Below, piece by piece: positions 32,199 to 44,009 of a stretch of 64,000 bases of DNA. The notes under the pieces were generated by a model. It was not told where the DNA came from, searched no databases, and worked only from the letters and a program-made list of their open reading frames with translations. The position numbers and the translations under genes are program-made. How positions within the stretch are numbered: the first letter of the stretch is position 1; the number at the start of each line of letters is the position of its first letter. Source of the stretch: Lenzites betulinus (Eukaryota > Basidiomycota > Agaricomycetes > Polyporales > Polyporaceae); assembly GCA_022264855.1 (NCBI GenBank), contig JABYQU010000084.1:1-64000 (forward strand). The letters are read 5' to 3'.

Positions 32199-33866
32199 GC
32201 GGGGCGTGCGTGCTGCTTCTTGTTTGCTTCGTTGCTCCTGCGACTGTGTGCGTATGCCTGTTGCTCGCTCGTGCTGTGTTCGGATGGACGGTCTTGTCTG
32301 TACGATTGCGCCTTCCCTCCCGCCCCCTCCCGATCCCAATTCCGCTCCCGTTCCCGTTCCCGCTCCCCGCCTGCCACATGCCTCATCATCCCTCCCGTTG
32401 CCCGCCCCGCCTGCCACATGCCCCATCTCCCGATGATATAGATGCCCCCGCCTTGGTTACCTGCTGTATTGATAGCGGCGCTGTTCATAGCTATCGAGTC
32501 GTCCTGTTACGTTGTTACTTTTGCCACTTTTGTATGATCCTTCTCCGCCCCGCCCCCGCCCCATTACACCGCACTGTCGTTCACCGCCGCCGCCCGCCCG
32601 CCGCACTCCTTAAGGCTACAACTTGAAGTTATTATCTTACACGATATCCTATGATATGTATGCGCGCCGCCCCGCGCCCGCGCTCATAACCTTATACCAC
32701 GCTACCCACCGCTACCGCTACCGATAGACACTGCTCGCGCCCTAATCGATATCCATATCCGTATCCACTGTCCAGCGGGGGTTCCCGCGCGATGGCCCAT
32801 GTGTGCGTGCGGTGCGCGCATGCGGTCCCGGCGGTCGAGCGCCACGAGGATAAGAGGCCATGGCGGTGTCGATCCGCCTCGTCACCGTCGTCACCTCACT
32901 CAGATCGAGCAAGATCGCTCCGGGGAGCTCGTGCAAATTTGTCGCGAACGCTCGAACTCCGCCCCGAGGGTGGTGGTGTGAGATCTGATCGAGGCGCGTT
33001 GCTCAGGCCTGTCGCTCCGCACAGGCTGCTATATCGAACAGCCCCGACCGTGTGGTTCGTGTACATCAACGTGCGTGCGTGCGTGCGGTGTCATCGTATC
33101 TTCCTTCCGCCGGCTTACCCGCCTGTCTTCCTGACTTTAACTTAGTAACTAGACAAACGGGCATCCTCCTCACGACTTCTCGCAATCACATTATTTTCCA
33201 GTGCCCAGGCCAGTGGTCCGAGATCTGCCAGTGATCGTTGCTCGAGAGGCGCGTCGCCCCACTGCTATACGGAACAGCCCGACGTCGACGTCGTCATTTG
33301 GTTCAAGTGAACATCAATTGCAACATGCATGCGTGCATCACGTATCTTCCTTCCTTCCGCATGCCTCAAGTTTTAACTTAGACTCCAGGCGACTCCAAGC
33401 GATAGCTCGCGCGCACCCTCCCCGCGGCAGTTCCCAACGCCCGTGTCGATCTTTCGTGGAGCGCGTGCTCGTAGCAATTGACGGCCCCGCATATACGTAG
33501 ATCTCCCCGGGACCGCCGTTCGTCTTCGAAGACGTCTTCAGCACACCCGACCAATCAGCACCGTCCGAATGCACATGCACATCGTACACAGCGCATCTTC
33601 GTCGTACGCCGGCGGGATAACCGAGGTACGATAAAACACATGTTCGACGCGGCGAATCGCACGCACTGAGTGCGTACGCGCGAGACGTCTTCAAGTTCTA
33701 ATAATTGCCCTGACTAGTATTCAGATCTCAGAGCCCATATGGTGCGTACGAACGCGAGGTGCTGACCGTGTGCCACCCCTGATCTCGAACACCTCCCGGC
33801 GAGACTTCTCCGCCGTACGCGATCTGCAGCACGTCTTGCGCGAGAGACTGACGCCGCGATGCCCGC
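32199..33866. other. 3' flank of the NRPS-like gene and a diverged direct repeat
   Basis: CT-rich 3' UTR-like DNA is followed by two related blocks of about 180 bp, near 32980-33165 and 33220-33395. They share GAGATCTG, CGTTGCTC, GCTATA[T/C][C/G]GAACAGCCC, TCATCGTATCTTCCTTCC (CACGTATCTTCCTTCC) and TTTTAACTTAG. No coding gene was recognised. Confidence 0.45.
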
Positions 33867-34208
33867 CTAGTATGATAGGAGTTGATGCATATGCCTGGAG
33901 CCTGGAAGTACGAGCGCGGCCTGACAGTTTGGTAACGGTTCCTTCTGGTATCTATGGTGGTGTTGACTTACAGCTATGATCTCAAGCTCTCCTCCGGCGT
34001 CGAGGCTGGTGTCGCCGGCGGCCTCTTCCACCGTGTTCTGACAGGATTTTGAGAATCCTACTGACTGATTCTCGGGCATGTGGATCGGCCGAATATTGCG
34101 TTCTTCTGGCGAACTCCTACGCGGCACTGGGGTCCCCAAGCTCGACTCATGACTCACTGAAGTGTCAGTGCTGTGACCGTGTTCCAACGGCTGCAGAGTA
34201 CGCAACAT
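33867..34208 (-). CDS. Small hypothetical protein, doubtful
   Basis: ATG at 34208 opens MLRTLQPLEHGHSTDTS. The frame runs to a TAG at 33867 (113 codons). A 51-nt segment, GTAAGT ... CTGTCAG, inside it is an in-frame candidate intron that would leave 96 aa. The sequence is hydrophilic with an acidic centre (EEAAGDTSLDAGGELE). No domain, signal peptide or homologue is recognised. It could be chance. Confidence 0.25.
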   Translation of the reverse strand: MLRTLQPLEHGHSTDTSVSHESSLGTPVPRRSSPEERNIRPIHMPENQSVGFSKSCQNTVEEAAGDTSLDAGGELEIIAVSQHHHRYQKEPLPNCQAALVLPGSRHMHQLLSY

Positions 34209-34812
34209 CCAAGTTTCAACGTTCTGCGCTCCTGGTCAACGCCCCACATATTACAACGTACCGTCGTTAGGAAGTGTTATTAGATCTTGATGTGGTATTT
34301 CTTTCGCCTTGTCTGCTAAGTACTTACGACAGAGCCGGACAAGGGCGCTATATATGAGATGAGACGACGCGTTCTGCCTGATTATAGGTCTGTTTGTCAA
34401 ACATATGTCGAAGGAACTACCTCTTACTCAATTCTCTCGCCAGGTGGACCTTAGGTTATTGCCTCGCCAGAGTCACTGGGTGACTCGGCCTCTCATACAG
34501 GCCTTGTCTGCTGCGCCCTCGCGTCTTGTTCTAACGCTGCTTCCCGCACCGCCCGCCGCCTAGCGAACATCTGTCCTCACGAACGCCCTCGTTTCCTTGT
34601 ATCTGAATTATTACGTCCTATTGCGATGCCACTAGAGCTCTAAGGAATGCCTCGCCCTAGTATCGCTGCCGTCAACCTCCCCGAAAGCCACCGCTTCTGC
34701 GTATATAGGCATCTCAGCTGGAGATGGCCTAGTATGCCACACCACGTTTGTTCCGCTCACCCGCACAGGACTGCTCGTCGTTTCCACTTGTCAAGGCCTT
34801 GCTTAAGCTACA
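34209..34812. promoter_or_regulatory. Upstream region and TATA box of small gene A
   Basis: TATATAG at 34702-34708 lies 105 bp upstream of the ATG at 34813. The same promoter layout (TTCTGCGTATATAG... / TTTGCATATAAATG...) is found before the related locus near 36200, followed in both by CGTCGT[T/C]TC..CACTTGT[C/T]AAGG. The conserved promoter block supports transcription. No other gene was seen in this stretch. Confidence 0.5.
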
Positions 34813-35324
34813 ATGTCGAGGCCCAACATGGGACATCCTGAGCTCCAAGACATACACCTTCAGTCTACTCATTTTCCGGCAAACGCCACCCAGTGGCAAG
34901 TGCTAGGGAGATCCATCCACGACATGCTCCGGGTCGTCCAGCGTGCTCCCTCATCAGACATTCCCAAGCTGGCCGCGGTCCTGGAGAAGAAACTGGCGCA
35001 GGTAGAGTCCGCAATCCGAGTCAGTCCCTTCTTGCAGTCCGTCGCCGTGGTATCTGATCACACACTCCTCAGGACGTGCGTCGTAGTATACGCGCGCTGC
35101 TACCGGTCGCAAATTTCCCAATTATACCCTCGCGGGAGCCGTCGTCGTCGCCTTCGAGCCTTACAATGGACGTCGATCTTCCTGCCACGGCTGACGGCGA
35201 GCATCTTCCGCTGTATAGTGAGCTTCATCATGCGTGTCCGTCCGCACAGCGCGCGAACTCAGCTGTCGCAGTAGTCGATCCTGGTCGCCTGAGAGCGGTC
35301 AATTCAAACCAGATAGTAGACTAG
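34813..35324 (+). CDS. Small hypothetical protein A (152 aa), tandem paralogue of B
   Basis: Exon 34813-35019 joins exon 35073-35324 (GTCAGT ... CTCAG). The protein starts MSRPNMGHPELQDIHLQS. Its best-conserved stretch against copy B is KKLAQVESAIR-DVRRSIRALLP (B: EKLAQLKSKIQ-DVRDKIRALRP), a short amphipathic helix crossing the intron position. The second half is disordered. A 45-nt GTGAGC...CTCAG segment inside exon 2 could be an extra in-frame intron, as in B. No signal peptide or known domain is visible. Confidence 0.5.
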
Positions 35325-36410
35325 AATACCTACTACACGTAGCTCATCAGCTGAGGATGCTTTTGGTCAAAGCATCCTCAGTCTGAGGCTCGTGATGGAC
35401 TCATGCGAACATGCAATGATGCATACCGTGAACGTAGTACCGCTGTTGGGTGGCATCGCAGACGTCTCTCGTATGGTGCCGAATGCCCAGCAGCGTGCTT
35501 CTTGCCACCTTGTACATTGTAGTAGACTGTAGGATTGCTGTAGCATCGACTCGGACTCAGCCGTCGTGGATGATACCCGTATTCCCTGGACTCGAATTTG
35601 CTCCAAACTCTGTCAGTTCAGCCATAGCCACGAGCGAGGCTCTTCCGACTAGGAGAGTAGTCCTCCCATGATGCATATGCCGACAGTATATGGTGATGAT
35701 AACCTGCTGCAGGTCGTACATAGCCCCGCGTGCCTGTACATACAGTTTCCCACGGCTCTTCGACCCGCTCAACCCCCTGCGCAGCCTTTGCGTACCGTTC
35801 AAGCTAGTCACCGTTCTCGGATTTCGATGCGGCCGTCTCTTGTCTCGTCTACCCAAGGCAAACAAGGATGGTCTATATGAGAAGATGTAACGATACCCTC
35901 GCCCCGCCTTATGGGTTGGTTTGTCTCAAAACATACAAGGAACCACGTCTTATTCACACGACATACTAGGATCGCCTTGTCCCGCGCGACTCGGGCTCTT
36001 TTACATGGCTCATCTTCTGTGGCTTCTCGACTTCTAGTACTGGTCCTCGCACTGCCAGACTTCGCTTGACAGTGGCTGCCGTCACCAACAGCCTCACTAC
36101 ACACTGGCACAGGCCGGATGCTCTGCGCTCGGGCCTTCCCGTCCACTACAATAAGTCCCTTCCTCGAGTCAACAAAAGGGCTAAACGCCACCGCGTTTGC
36201 ATATAAATGCAGCCCAACTGGAGACCGCCTATACTCGAGACCTGTTTCCGCCACCCGTCCTGGACGATCCGTCGTCTCCCACTTGTTAAGGTGTTGTTGA
36301 CTACGAGGCTCGAGCCTGACTTTAGCTATCCTTCACTTCAAGACACGCGTTGCGAGCTTGCTGCTTCGAATCCTACCCACGCCGCTCAACCGAAAGCGCC
36401 AGAGAAGTCC
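35325..36410. other. Spacer between the paralogous loci, with the B-copy promoter
   Basis: GGTTTGTCTCAAAACATACAAGGAACC near 35910 matches GTCTGTTTGTCAAACATATGTCGAAGGAACT near 34390, so the duplicated block includes upstream DNA. TATAAA at 36202-36207 is the B-copy TATA box. No other gene was seen. Confidence 0.45.
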
Positions 36411-36832
36411 ATGCACGACGGCATGTTCCCAGCAGTCAATGGCTACATGAGCAAATTCGCTAACGACCTGGAGGAGAAACTAGCACAGTTAAAGTCAAAG
36501 ATCCAAGTAAGTCTCGTCTTGTATATCCGTATTGAAGTCTTGTTCTGAATAACATCGTTCCCCAGGACGTGCGTGATAAGATACGTGCGTTGCGGCCCAC
36601 ACTGGCAGCAGATTGCGAAGAAGTGGCCTTGCGAGAGCCGGCCTTCCCACCTTCGATCGTCGTAGTCAATGTTGATTGTCCCGCCGCGGACGACTGCGAC
36701 GATGCGTCCTCCGTTAGTGGTGAGCCTCATCGTACCTATGTATCCGCGCGGCGCATGATCTTACTCGTCACAGTGGGAGGTTGCGGTAGTCTTCTGTCCC
36801 TGATCCTGGACGAAATCACCGGCGATACGTAG
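36411..36832 (+). CDS. Small hypothetical protein B, paralogue with a lost or shifted start
   Basis: The ATG used in copy A has no counterpart here: the aligned bases read TACGAGG rather than ATGTCGAGG. The next in-frame ATG downstream is 36411 (MHDGMFPAVNGYM), giving exons 36411-36506 and 36566-36832 and about 120 aa. An upstream in-frame ATG at 36207 lies inside the TATA box and is unlikely to be used. Exon 2 keeps the DVRDKIRALRP helix and a VDCPAADDCDD acidic stretch. A 54-nt GTGAGC...CACAG candidate intron keeps the frame. The locus may be a decaying copy. Confidence 0.4.
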
Positions 36833-37403
36833 TCCAGGGCCAGCTGGTCAAAGAATCCTCACAGTGTACTTATACGGATATACCCAGTGTAACGCCACTG
36901 CCGTTGTTGTACGTTGAGCGTCGCAGAAATGTCCCTACAAGGCCCGGGGACATCGTGGGAGACACCACTAGTCTGAGAAGCCACTGCTGTTGTCAAATAC
37001 CGATGAGTCTGCTCACCGAACGAGTCTCGAAAGCGAACCGGCTCACACGGTGTATGCTTACTGCTTATGTTTAAGCTTATGGTACACGGCGACATCGACT
37101 CGGTCGTCATGATGCTTACTCGCGTTGCTGCACAGCGCACGAGATGCAACTCATACTTTTACGCATTCAGATTTGCTCATGACACAGGCTCTTGCTCAGC
37201 CGGGAGTCCTGTATGTTCCGTGCGACTAGCAGAGTGCTGCCGTCATACCGCCATCGAACCAAGGATCGAGATCCACGCAAAGGAGAGGAGATAAACATAC
37301 AAGCCCACGTATTGGGACTACTACATCCGCGTATCTGTACAATACTAGTAGTACTGAGAATCGTCCCGGACGCGTCCCGACAGCCAGAACACGCTTTGAG
37401 GGA
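36833..37403. other. Intergenic, nothing recognised
   Basis: TGGTCAAAGAATCCTCA near 36846 resembles TGGTCAAAGCATCCTCA near 35363 and marks the 3' end of the duplicated small-gene block. No gene was seen. Confidence 0.45.
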
Positions 37404-40235
37404 CTAATCGCTCAGGCGCTCACAATAATCCGGGTTGCCCGTCGGGTTCAGAGCCCAGTTCGGGAACGGCCGCGCGGTGCCGGACGCGCCTCCGACAGCG
37501 AACGAGAACACGAAGACCATGATCTGCGTGCCGCCGTCGAGCGCGGCCGAGAGCAAGAAGTTGTACTTGCGGAACCAACGCGGGCGGCGCTTGCGGAGGT
37601 ACCACTGCGAGAGCACCGCGACCGCGAGGGACGTCATCCACGACGAGTTGATGCCAACGGAGAGGAAGCCGAGCTCGGCGACGACGACGGGCGTGAAGAC
37701 GTAGTTGAACCCGAACGTCGGCCAGCGGCGGTGCGCGAGCCAGAAGGGGATCGGGACCGCGAGGCCGGCGATGAGCATCCACGGGATGAAGCCGTAGCGC
37801 GCGCCGGGGGCGTAGAGCGGGACGGCGAGCGCACCCCAGGTGATCGCGTTCGAGTTGTACGACTGCACCTGCTGTCCGGACCATACGTTCGAGCCCTGCA
37901 CGGCGAGCAGCAGCGGGCGGTTGCCCTCGATGACGGACTTCATCACGACGTAGTTCAGCACGCCGCCGATGATGCCGCCGACGGTCTGCATGATGAACGT
38001 CGCGCGCGGAGGGAGCTTCGTGTACTGCCCGAGCTTCAGGTCACGGAGCAGGTTCAGCGTGAGCTGGTACGTCTGGTAGCCGTCTGGGGTGTAGAGCGTC
38101 GACGGTTAGACAACAGCTCTTCAAGTACAGCCAGAATAGGACTCACAAAGGGTGAAGTACATGTTCGCAACGGGCTTGCCGGGAATCATCGCACCGCCGA
38201 CCATCTGGATGAGGAACTGCAGCGACGGCTGGTACCCGACGGTTGCGTAAAGCGTGCCCAAGATCGGGATGAACACGGCCGTGAAGATCAGCGCGACGAT
38301 GAAGCCCCACCAAGGCAGGCCGGAGTCGGCAGCGTACAGAAGCCCGAGACCGAGGGCGAACGTGATGAGGAAGATGATGAGGAACCACCAGACGGGGACC
38401 TCCTTGTAGACCTTCATCTTCTGGTAGTGTACATCTTGGCATTCCTGCGTGCGTACGTTGCGGATGATGTTCCATACATCCTTCGCGTGCCAGATGAAGA
38501 AGTGCGTGACCGCAGCTCCGATGTAGGCCGTACGCGACAGCTGGTAGAGCGTTTGCGACGCGGCGTAGTACGGCAGGCCTTGCTGATCGAGCAGGGTGTT
38601 GTTGAGGGTGAAGTCGGGATTGAGGATGGCCAGCTGCTGGTATTCCGTTCCGTTCTCGTAGAACAACAGCTGCGAGAGGAAAGGGAAGTTCTGTGCATGC
38701 CAAACGTTCTGCGAGTAGCACAGGCAGAACGCGAGACTAGTTTGGTGCGCTTAGCATGAGGTTATCTCGAATGGCAACGGGAGAGCACTTACATGCAGAC
38801 GATAACACCGGAGTAGAGAGATAGCTGGGTAGCAAGCGGGGTAAACAGAGAGCCGATCGCAGAACCACCAGAGCCGACGTAGTTCCAGTCGAGAGAGAGC
38901 GCGAACAGACCGAGACCCTCGTTACCGGCCGCGCCACCAAAGATACGCGTGACCCATGCGCTCCTGCGCGCGGCGAGACAAATAATGGATATACCGGTGA
39001 GGGTTCTAGCAGCAGATACCCGGATCAGTCCCGCCATATGACGAATAACGTATGCAATACATACGGCGCAATGTACTCCGGGAACCACTCCCACACGAAG
39101 ATGCTGATGAGCACGGCCCAGAAAAAGATACGACGCTTGCGTTGAAGGAAGACGCCTTTCGCACGATGCATCGCGTCGAAGAGCTGAACTTGAGGCATGA
39201 GGAACGGGTAGACAGCCCATGTAGGGTAGACGAGGTAGTCGCGTGCGAGACCAGTGAGACCGTAGCCAATCAGCTGCGACGCAATGAGACTGTCATCGCG
39301 CAAGCACGTGCACGCGCAAGAAGGATTAACGAATGTTATACATTAGCAGCGATTGGTTCAATGAACGATAGGAGAGTGCGTACGTGAATATCGCGATCGC
39401 GGGGTTGATCGTGACATGGTAGTAGAGATCCTGAGCGGCGAACACGGAAATTGCTATCGCCTGATCGGAAGCTGTTGTTGACATGATACTGATAGCCACA
39501 TGCTCTTTGATGTCTGTGGGCACGCGCTACGTTGAGTGCGAAGATTCGTCAAAGAAGAAGCATAGACGCACTGAAGGGCCCCGGGTTGATGAAGCGCCAG
39601 AACCATGTGTTGGCGGTACGAAGCTTGGCTTGTGGTTGGTTCGGGCCAGGGAGAATGCTCTCGAGGCCGCGACCGAGGATGAACGCCAAAACCTGGAGGA
39701 ACAGGCCGGAGACTTGCACGGTCTGGGGGCGGAAGTACTACAGGTGTCAGACGCGTGTATGTGGGGTTTGGGTTTGACGGAGCACGCGGTCATACGAGCA
39801 CGTCAGATCACGCCAACAAGCGCAGGAAAGTTCGGAGCTTACGAAGAGTTCGCCAAGGACGGCGGCGAAACATGCGAGCCCCAACCCAAGGAACCATGTG
39901 CGGAATGTGTGGATGGGCAGCGTGGGGTCGTCGTCAAGCGAAACTAGACGAAGGGCGTAGTCTGCGTCCGTCTCGATTGGACGCTCGTGACCCGTGGCAT
40001 CGAGATCAATGGCACGGACGTCTTCAGAGACCTAAGTGTAAACAAATCAGCATATGGGAACAAAGCGGGAGTCGGAGGGATAGAAGGGACGTACATCCCC
40101 CACGTCAGCGGCATCCGCTTTCACAAGGTCTGGGTTGTCGTGCAGATCTTCCTTCTCGTTGAGAGGCGAGTCCGGCACGGTGGCCTTCTCGTCGATCGCA
40201 GAGCTCTCCGATGCCTTGCGCTCGATCGTAGCCAT
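37404..40235 (-). CDS. OPT family oligopeptide transporter
   Basis: The model starts at ATG 40235 (MATIERKASESSAIDEKAT) and ends at TAG 37404. About eight exons can be joined at clear GT/AG sites. Family motifs include ETDADYALRLVSLDDDPTLP, HTFRTWFLGLGLACFAAVLG, INPGPFNIKEHVAI (spanning a junction; NIKEH is the OPT signature), FPEYIAPTLTGISIICL, FGGAAGNEGLGLFALSLDWN, GSLFTPLATQLSLYSG, PVWWFLIIFLITFALGLGL, LRDLKLGQYTKLPPR and GFIPWMLIAGLAVPIPFWLA. It should be a proton-coupled plasma-membrane importer of tetra/pentapeptides or glutathione-like peptides with 12-16 helices; direct substrate evidence is absent. TATAAA on the minus strand near 40331-40338 is a candidate core promoter. Confidence 0.92.
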
Positions 40236-42177
40236 GGCTAGGAAGAACTCCGGCGTAGGGCGACCTACGGCGGTGAAGGCGACAAAGGGGAGAGCGAGGA
40301 CCTCCTGCGGAGCTTTATCATCCTCCGAGGCTTTATATTTGGACGGAAGGACGGGCTAGAGTGGAGATCAAGGGGTTACGATGAATTGGGAGCCTCGGCA
40401 TGAGACGTGCGAACGCACCCAGGCACGAGCATGTGCTCATGTGGGGCAGCTTCATCCTGGGAAGGCAAAGTGTGGCAGATAACAGGATGCCGTTACGCTA
40501 TGCTTTCAGGAACACAGCGCTCATGCTGCATCGTTCATCAACTAGGTGGATGGCGACACGATGACCGGGTTGGGTCCGGTTTGAAACAACTGAACCACGT
40601 CGAGCTCGACCTAGCCTAGGAGATGCGAAGATTTGCAAACAAGCTCATTGCTACGAAAGTCGATGACGACCAGCTCGCCGTTGGATCTCCTGGGCCTACG
40701 CAAGAATAGGCCGGTCAGCGGGGGCGATAGAGGGGTGGAAATCCATCACACCTTAGACTCTGTAGATCTCTTCTGAAGATTTGATGACGGCAGACAAAAT
40801 GGATAGGTGCTATCTCGGAAGGCGAGTCGATCATGAGCTTAACTCGCACGAAGAAAATTCCGAGAAACAACCTACGAGACATCAATAAGCAGGTGATGTG
40901 AGCTAAACTAGAACGCCCGTATCAAGCTTTGTGGACGAAGCTGAATACATCAAGCTAGAGCTGGAGTCCCTCCGGTCCAAACAGTCTAATCTTGTAATGC
41001 TGCAGGCATCGGCAAGCAACTTGATCATCGCGTGACGCCGTAAGTCGGCACTGCGTCGGATGAGCATGGCACAAGAAGTAGCGGAAGGTCACTCTCCAAC
41101 CTAGCGAGACTTAGAAGTTGCAAATATTCTCTAGGGAGGCCGCCGCGATATGAGACTAGGTGATGCGAGTAGCACGAGATGATAAGAAGACTGAATGAAG
41201 GTCGCAAGCCGCCAACAGTCCTTGGCACTCGACCACACTTTCCCAATCCAGCGCATACCCATTAGCCGCCCATTCATCCGGCGGGTTACAATATTGGCCT
41301 CGCGCCTCGCTCACTTCCTTCTTTACAACGACGTCTTCTCCGAGCAATCTCGGAGACGAGACTGCGGCGATAGTGAAGACCAATAGTTCTGTGTGTCAAA
41401 AACACACTCCAGCGGACTGCGATCCAGATCAAATGGGCGAACGATATGGGCCGTCCTTGAATTCAAGTTCCAGTCGGCCCGCCGGCCCCCGGTACTACAG
41501 ATTCACCTGAGCCGCAATCTCAGGCTAAGACTGCCTCGTCTCGTTGGTACTTGGTGGGCGTATTGGTTCTTCACAAACGCCACGTCTGGAGATAATGCCC
41601 TATCTAACTGGGTGAGCCACTTTTCCGAGTCTTCATGCGTCCACGGTCCACCGACCCAGCTCTTCTCTCGTTGTCAGCTATGTGTAGTCAACTTCGTGAC
41701 GCTCGGTATCCCTGGTGGGTGCCTAATGGCCCTGGCACAGTAAAAGATTGTTGATTGTTTCGTTTTCGCCATCATGGGAGCTAGACGCAACAGCTTGAGC
41801 TCCGGCCGATATCGATTCTTCAACGCGACATTTTGCGTGCAATTGCCATATCCGATGCAATAGACTCCGGCGCCGGCTTCATCTCTACACGCGAACATAT
41901 GCGCAGCTGCGTAGTCTCCGACTTTGGGTACTGCTCGTCCTATTTATCTGCGCGGGCGTGCCCCGGCTTCCCCTCCTTTGGCTGTGTCTATCGAAACATG
42001 ATCCGAGTTGCACCTGTGACCTCTTGGGTGTCCTCGGTCCTCGAAGGCTCGACCAATGGCTTGTACTGTATCTCGTGCCGTGTCTTCCCCGTGTGGGTGT
42101 TTAAGATCAACTTCAACCTCAGCGGCGCGTTCCTAGGTTCCTGATGGGCAGGCACCATCTTCCTGACCCAGACGCGC
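40236..42177. other. Upstream region of OPT and intergenic DNA
   Basis: About 1.9 kb has no recognised gene. Frames at 41393-41743 and 41833-42144 lack domain or splice support. Confidence 0.4.
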
Positions 42178-42185
42178 CTCGGAAC

Positions 42186-42579
42186 AGGACCCCCGACATT
42201 CCACCAAAAGGCCTGATCCAATTTCTCAAAATTTTGCCATGTCCGTCCGGAGGATCAGGCCTACTAAACGCCCAAATTTGGTCGGATTACATCAGGCATC
42301 GACCAGTTTTTGACAGATTTGTCTACGAAAAGATCAGGCATTTTTGGGCGTCTAAGGCGCCTCGGGGCCGGCGCTTAGTCAAACCCCAGTTTGAGGACCA
42401 AAATATCCGAGAAGGATCAGGCCACGGCCGTCTGGACCTAATATTGTCCGGATTTTGGCCTCAGGCCTCGGACTTTTGGGGGTCGAAAATGGTCGGATTA
42501 CATCAGGCATAGGGCCTTCAAAAATCGCAATTTTGGTCGGATTAGGCATCAGGCCTTTTGGTGAATTGTCGGGGGTCCT
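42186..42579. mobile_element. hAT-type MITE, 394 bp, with intact 8-bp target duplication
   Basis: The left end AGGACCCCCGACATTCCACC (continuing AAAAGGCCTGAT) and the right end ATCAGGCCTTTTGGTGAATTGTC (continuing GGGGGTCCT) form inverted repeats of about 32 bp with two differences. Both flanks carry CTCGGAAC (42178-42185 and 42580-42587), a perfect 8-bp duplication typical of hAT insertion. Inside are repeated ATCAGGC and GGTCGGATTACATCAGGCAT blocks, the second present twice, which may be subterminal transposase-binding sites. It is non-coding. The family match to 21013-21384 is strongest at the ends. Confidence 0.9.
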
Positions 42580-42587
42580 CTCGGAAC

Positions 42588-43741
42588 CCGTGGATGTGGC
42601 CCATGTGGCTCTCGCCATCTGCTTCTCTCATCCACTCTTGGTCCAGTAATTTGCATGGCAAGCCTCTTCTCACTCGTTCTAGACCGTCACTTACCCCATC
42701 GTGCGGCCGTCATCTACAGACTATCTACACTCAAACGCCGCACTACGGACTGGCGGGGGGCTGTGTACTTCTAGCATGACCCCTGCTGCACAAAACGGTA
42801 ACTCATATCCTTTTCGGTACCTCATGTTCTCGAAACTGGAAATGCTTGCCCTGGTACTGCTCTCGCTCGAAGTCTCGAACCCTGGGCCGCGCGTGGCTGT
42901 GCTCGTGCCAATACGACGGTCGACCTCTAAAATCACACTTCGATCGTACTGCCACCGGGCCCGCAACGTGAAATTGGTACTCCATAACTTCCGTTCTATC
43001 TCTTCCACACAGCAGAAATATGAAGAAGCTCAACGGCCAACGCAATCACAGGGAAACCTCAGGCAATGTACGAGCGCTCCTTGCAAAACGCTGGATGTAT
43101 AACACGTTATCTCTCCGGGTTGCTGGCTCTTCAAGCCCCTTGACTTCTTGGCCTGATCACTGGTACTCATCCGTCGCTGGAAACTCGGATAGTATGTAGT
43201 ATCTCCGGCACGCAGATACCCCGACGACTTGAGTACTGGTGCTCTTACACGATGCCGCGACCGCAGTGCCTCTGGATATCCGGCCCCCACGCCGTGCGTG
43301 CTTGAAGGTACGTGTCCCGTATATCCGCTGAACGCAGCAGTACATATATCAAGGTAAAATCAAGGTGAAATGGCACAAGCACCAAGGTCTCCTTACTGTC
43401 GTCCCTCAGCAAGTCTCAGCCAGCGAGTAGCGCCACATATTCAGAGGCTATAAAAACTCAAAAACATGGCAAAAGAAGATCTCCAGCTCTGCCTGTGAGT
43501 ACAACCCCATGTCACGCGAGTAGACCGAGCTGGATGCTCTAACACTCAATCCAGTGGCAGAAACATCTTTCGAATTGTACAAGTGTTCGTGGCGAGCGTG
43601 GCCAGGAGAACGGTACACATCCAAGAGCCCATACCGTACGTCCATATTCCTGGTCAGCATGTAAGGGCTTCAGCTTGATGAAATCGTAGGTCCCGCATAT
43701 ACGATTATTTTACTATCTTTCGAGCCAGGGGACTAATAATG
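42588..43741. other. Intergenic, nothing recognised
   Basis: No supported gene. A TATAAAA occurs at about 43449 without an obvious downstream start. Confidence 0.4.
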
Positions 43742-44009
43742 ATGCCCGCGCTCAAACGCAAGGTACGTCCGTCTTGCTGGTACCATGACCCGCACCATCG
43801 CCCATACACTACGCACTACGTACGACCAGGCCACCCCCGAGATGGAGGCCTCGCCGGAGCACAAGAAACTGAAGACTAGCGAGTACAGATTTGAGGCCAT
43901 CGTGCCGCCACCCCCGCCTGAAGTGATAATTACGCCACCGAGTCCGGTGGATGGATCCCGCCGCCGTGAGCTTTCGCCGGGCTCGCGCCCGCTTGAAATG
44001 CAGGTTTGA
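43742..44009 (+). CDS. Small basic-then-proline-rich protein, about 66 aa
   Basis: The ATG at 43742 gives a 7-codon first exon MPALKRK, a GTACGT...GACCAG intron (43763-43829), and a second exon starting ATPEMEASPEHKKLKTSE and containing FEAIVPPPPPEVIITPPSP, ending at TGA 44009. Two lysine/arginine clusters (LKRK, HKKLK) could form a bipartite nuclear signal. The protein looks disordered. Splice sites are good but the frame is short, and it could be the first two exons of a longer broken gene. No family is recognised. Confidence 0.35.

Noticed and set aside
36207..36410. ATG at 36207 as the start of small gene B
   Set aside because: It overlaps the TATAAA promoter motif conserved with gene A, so it would lie upstream of transcription start.
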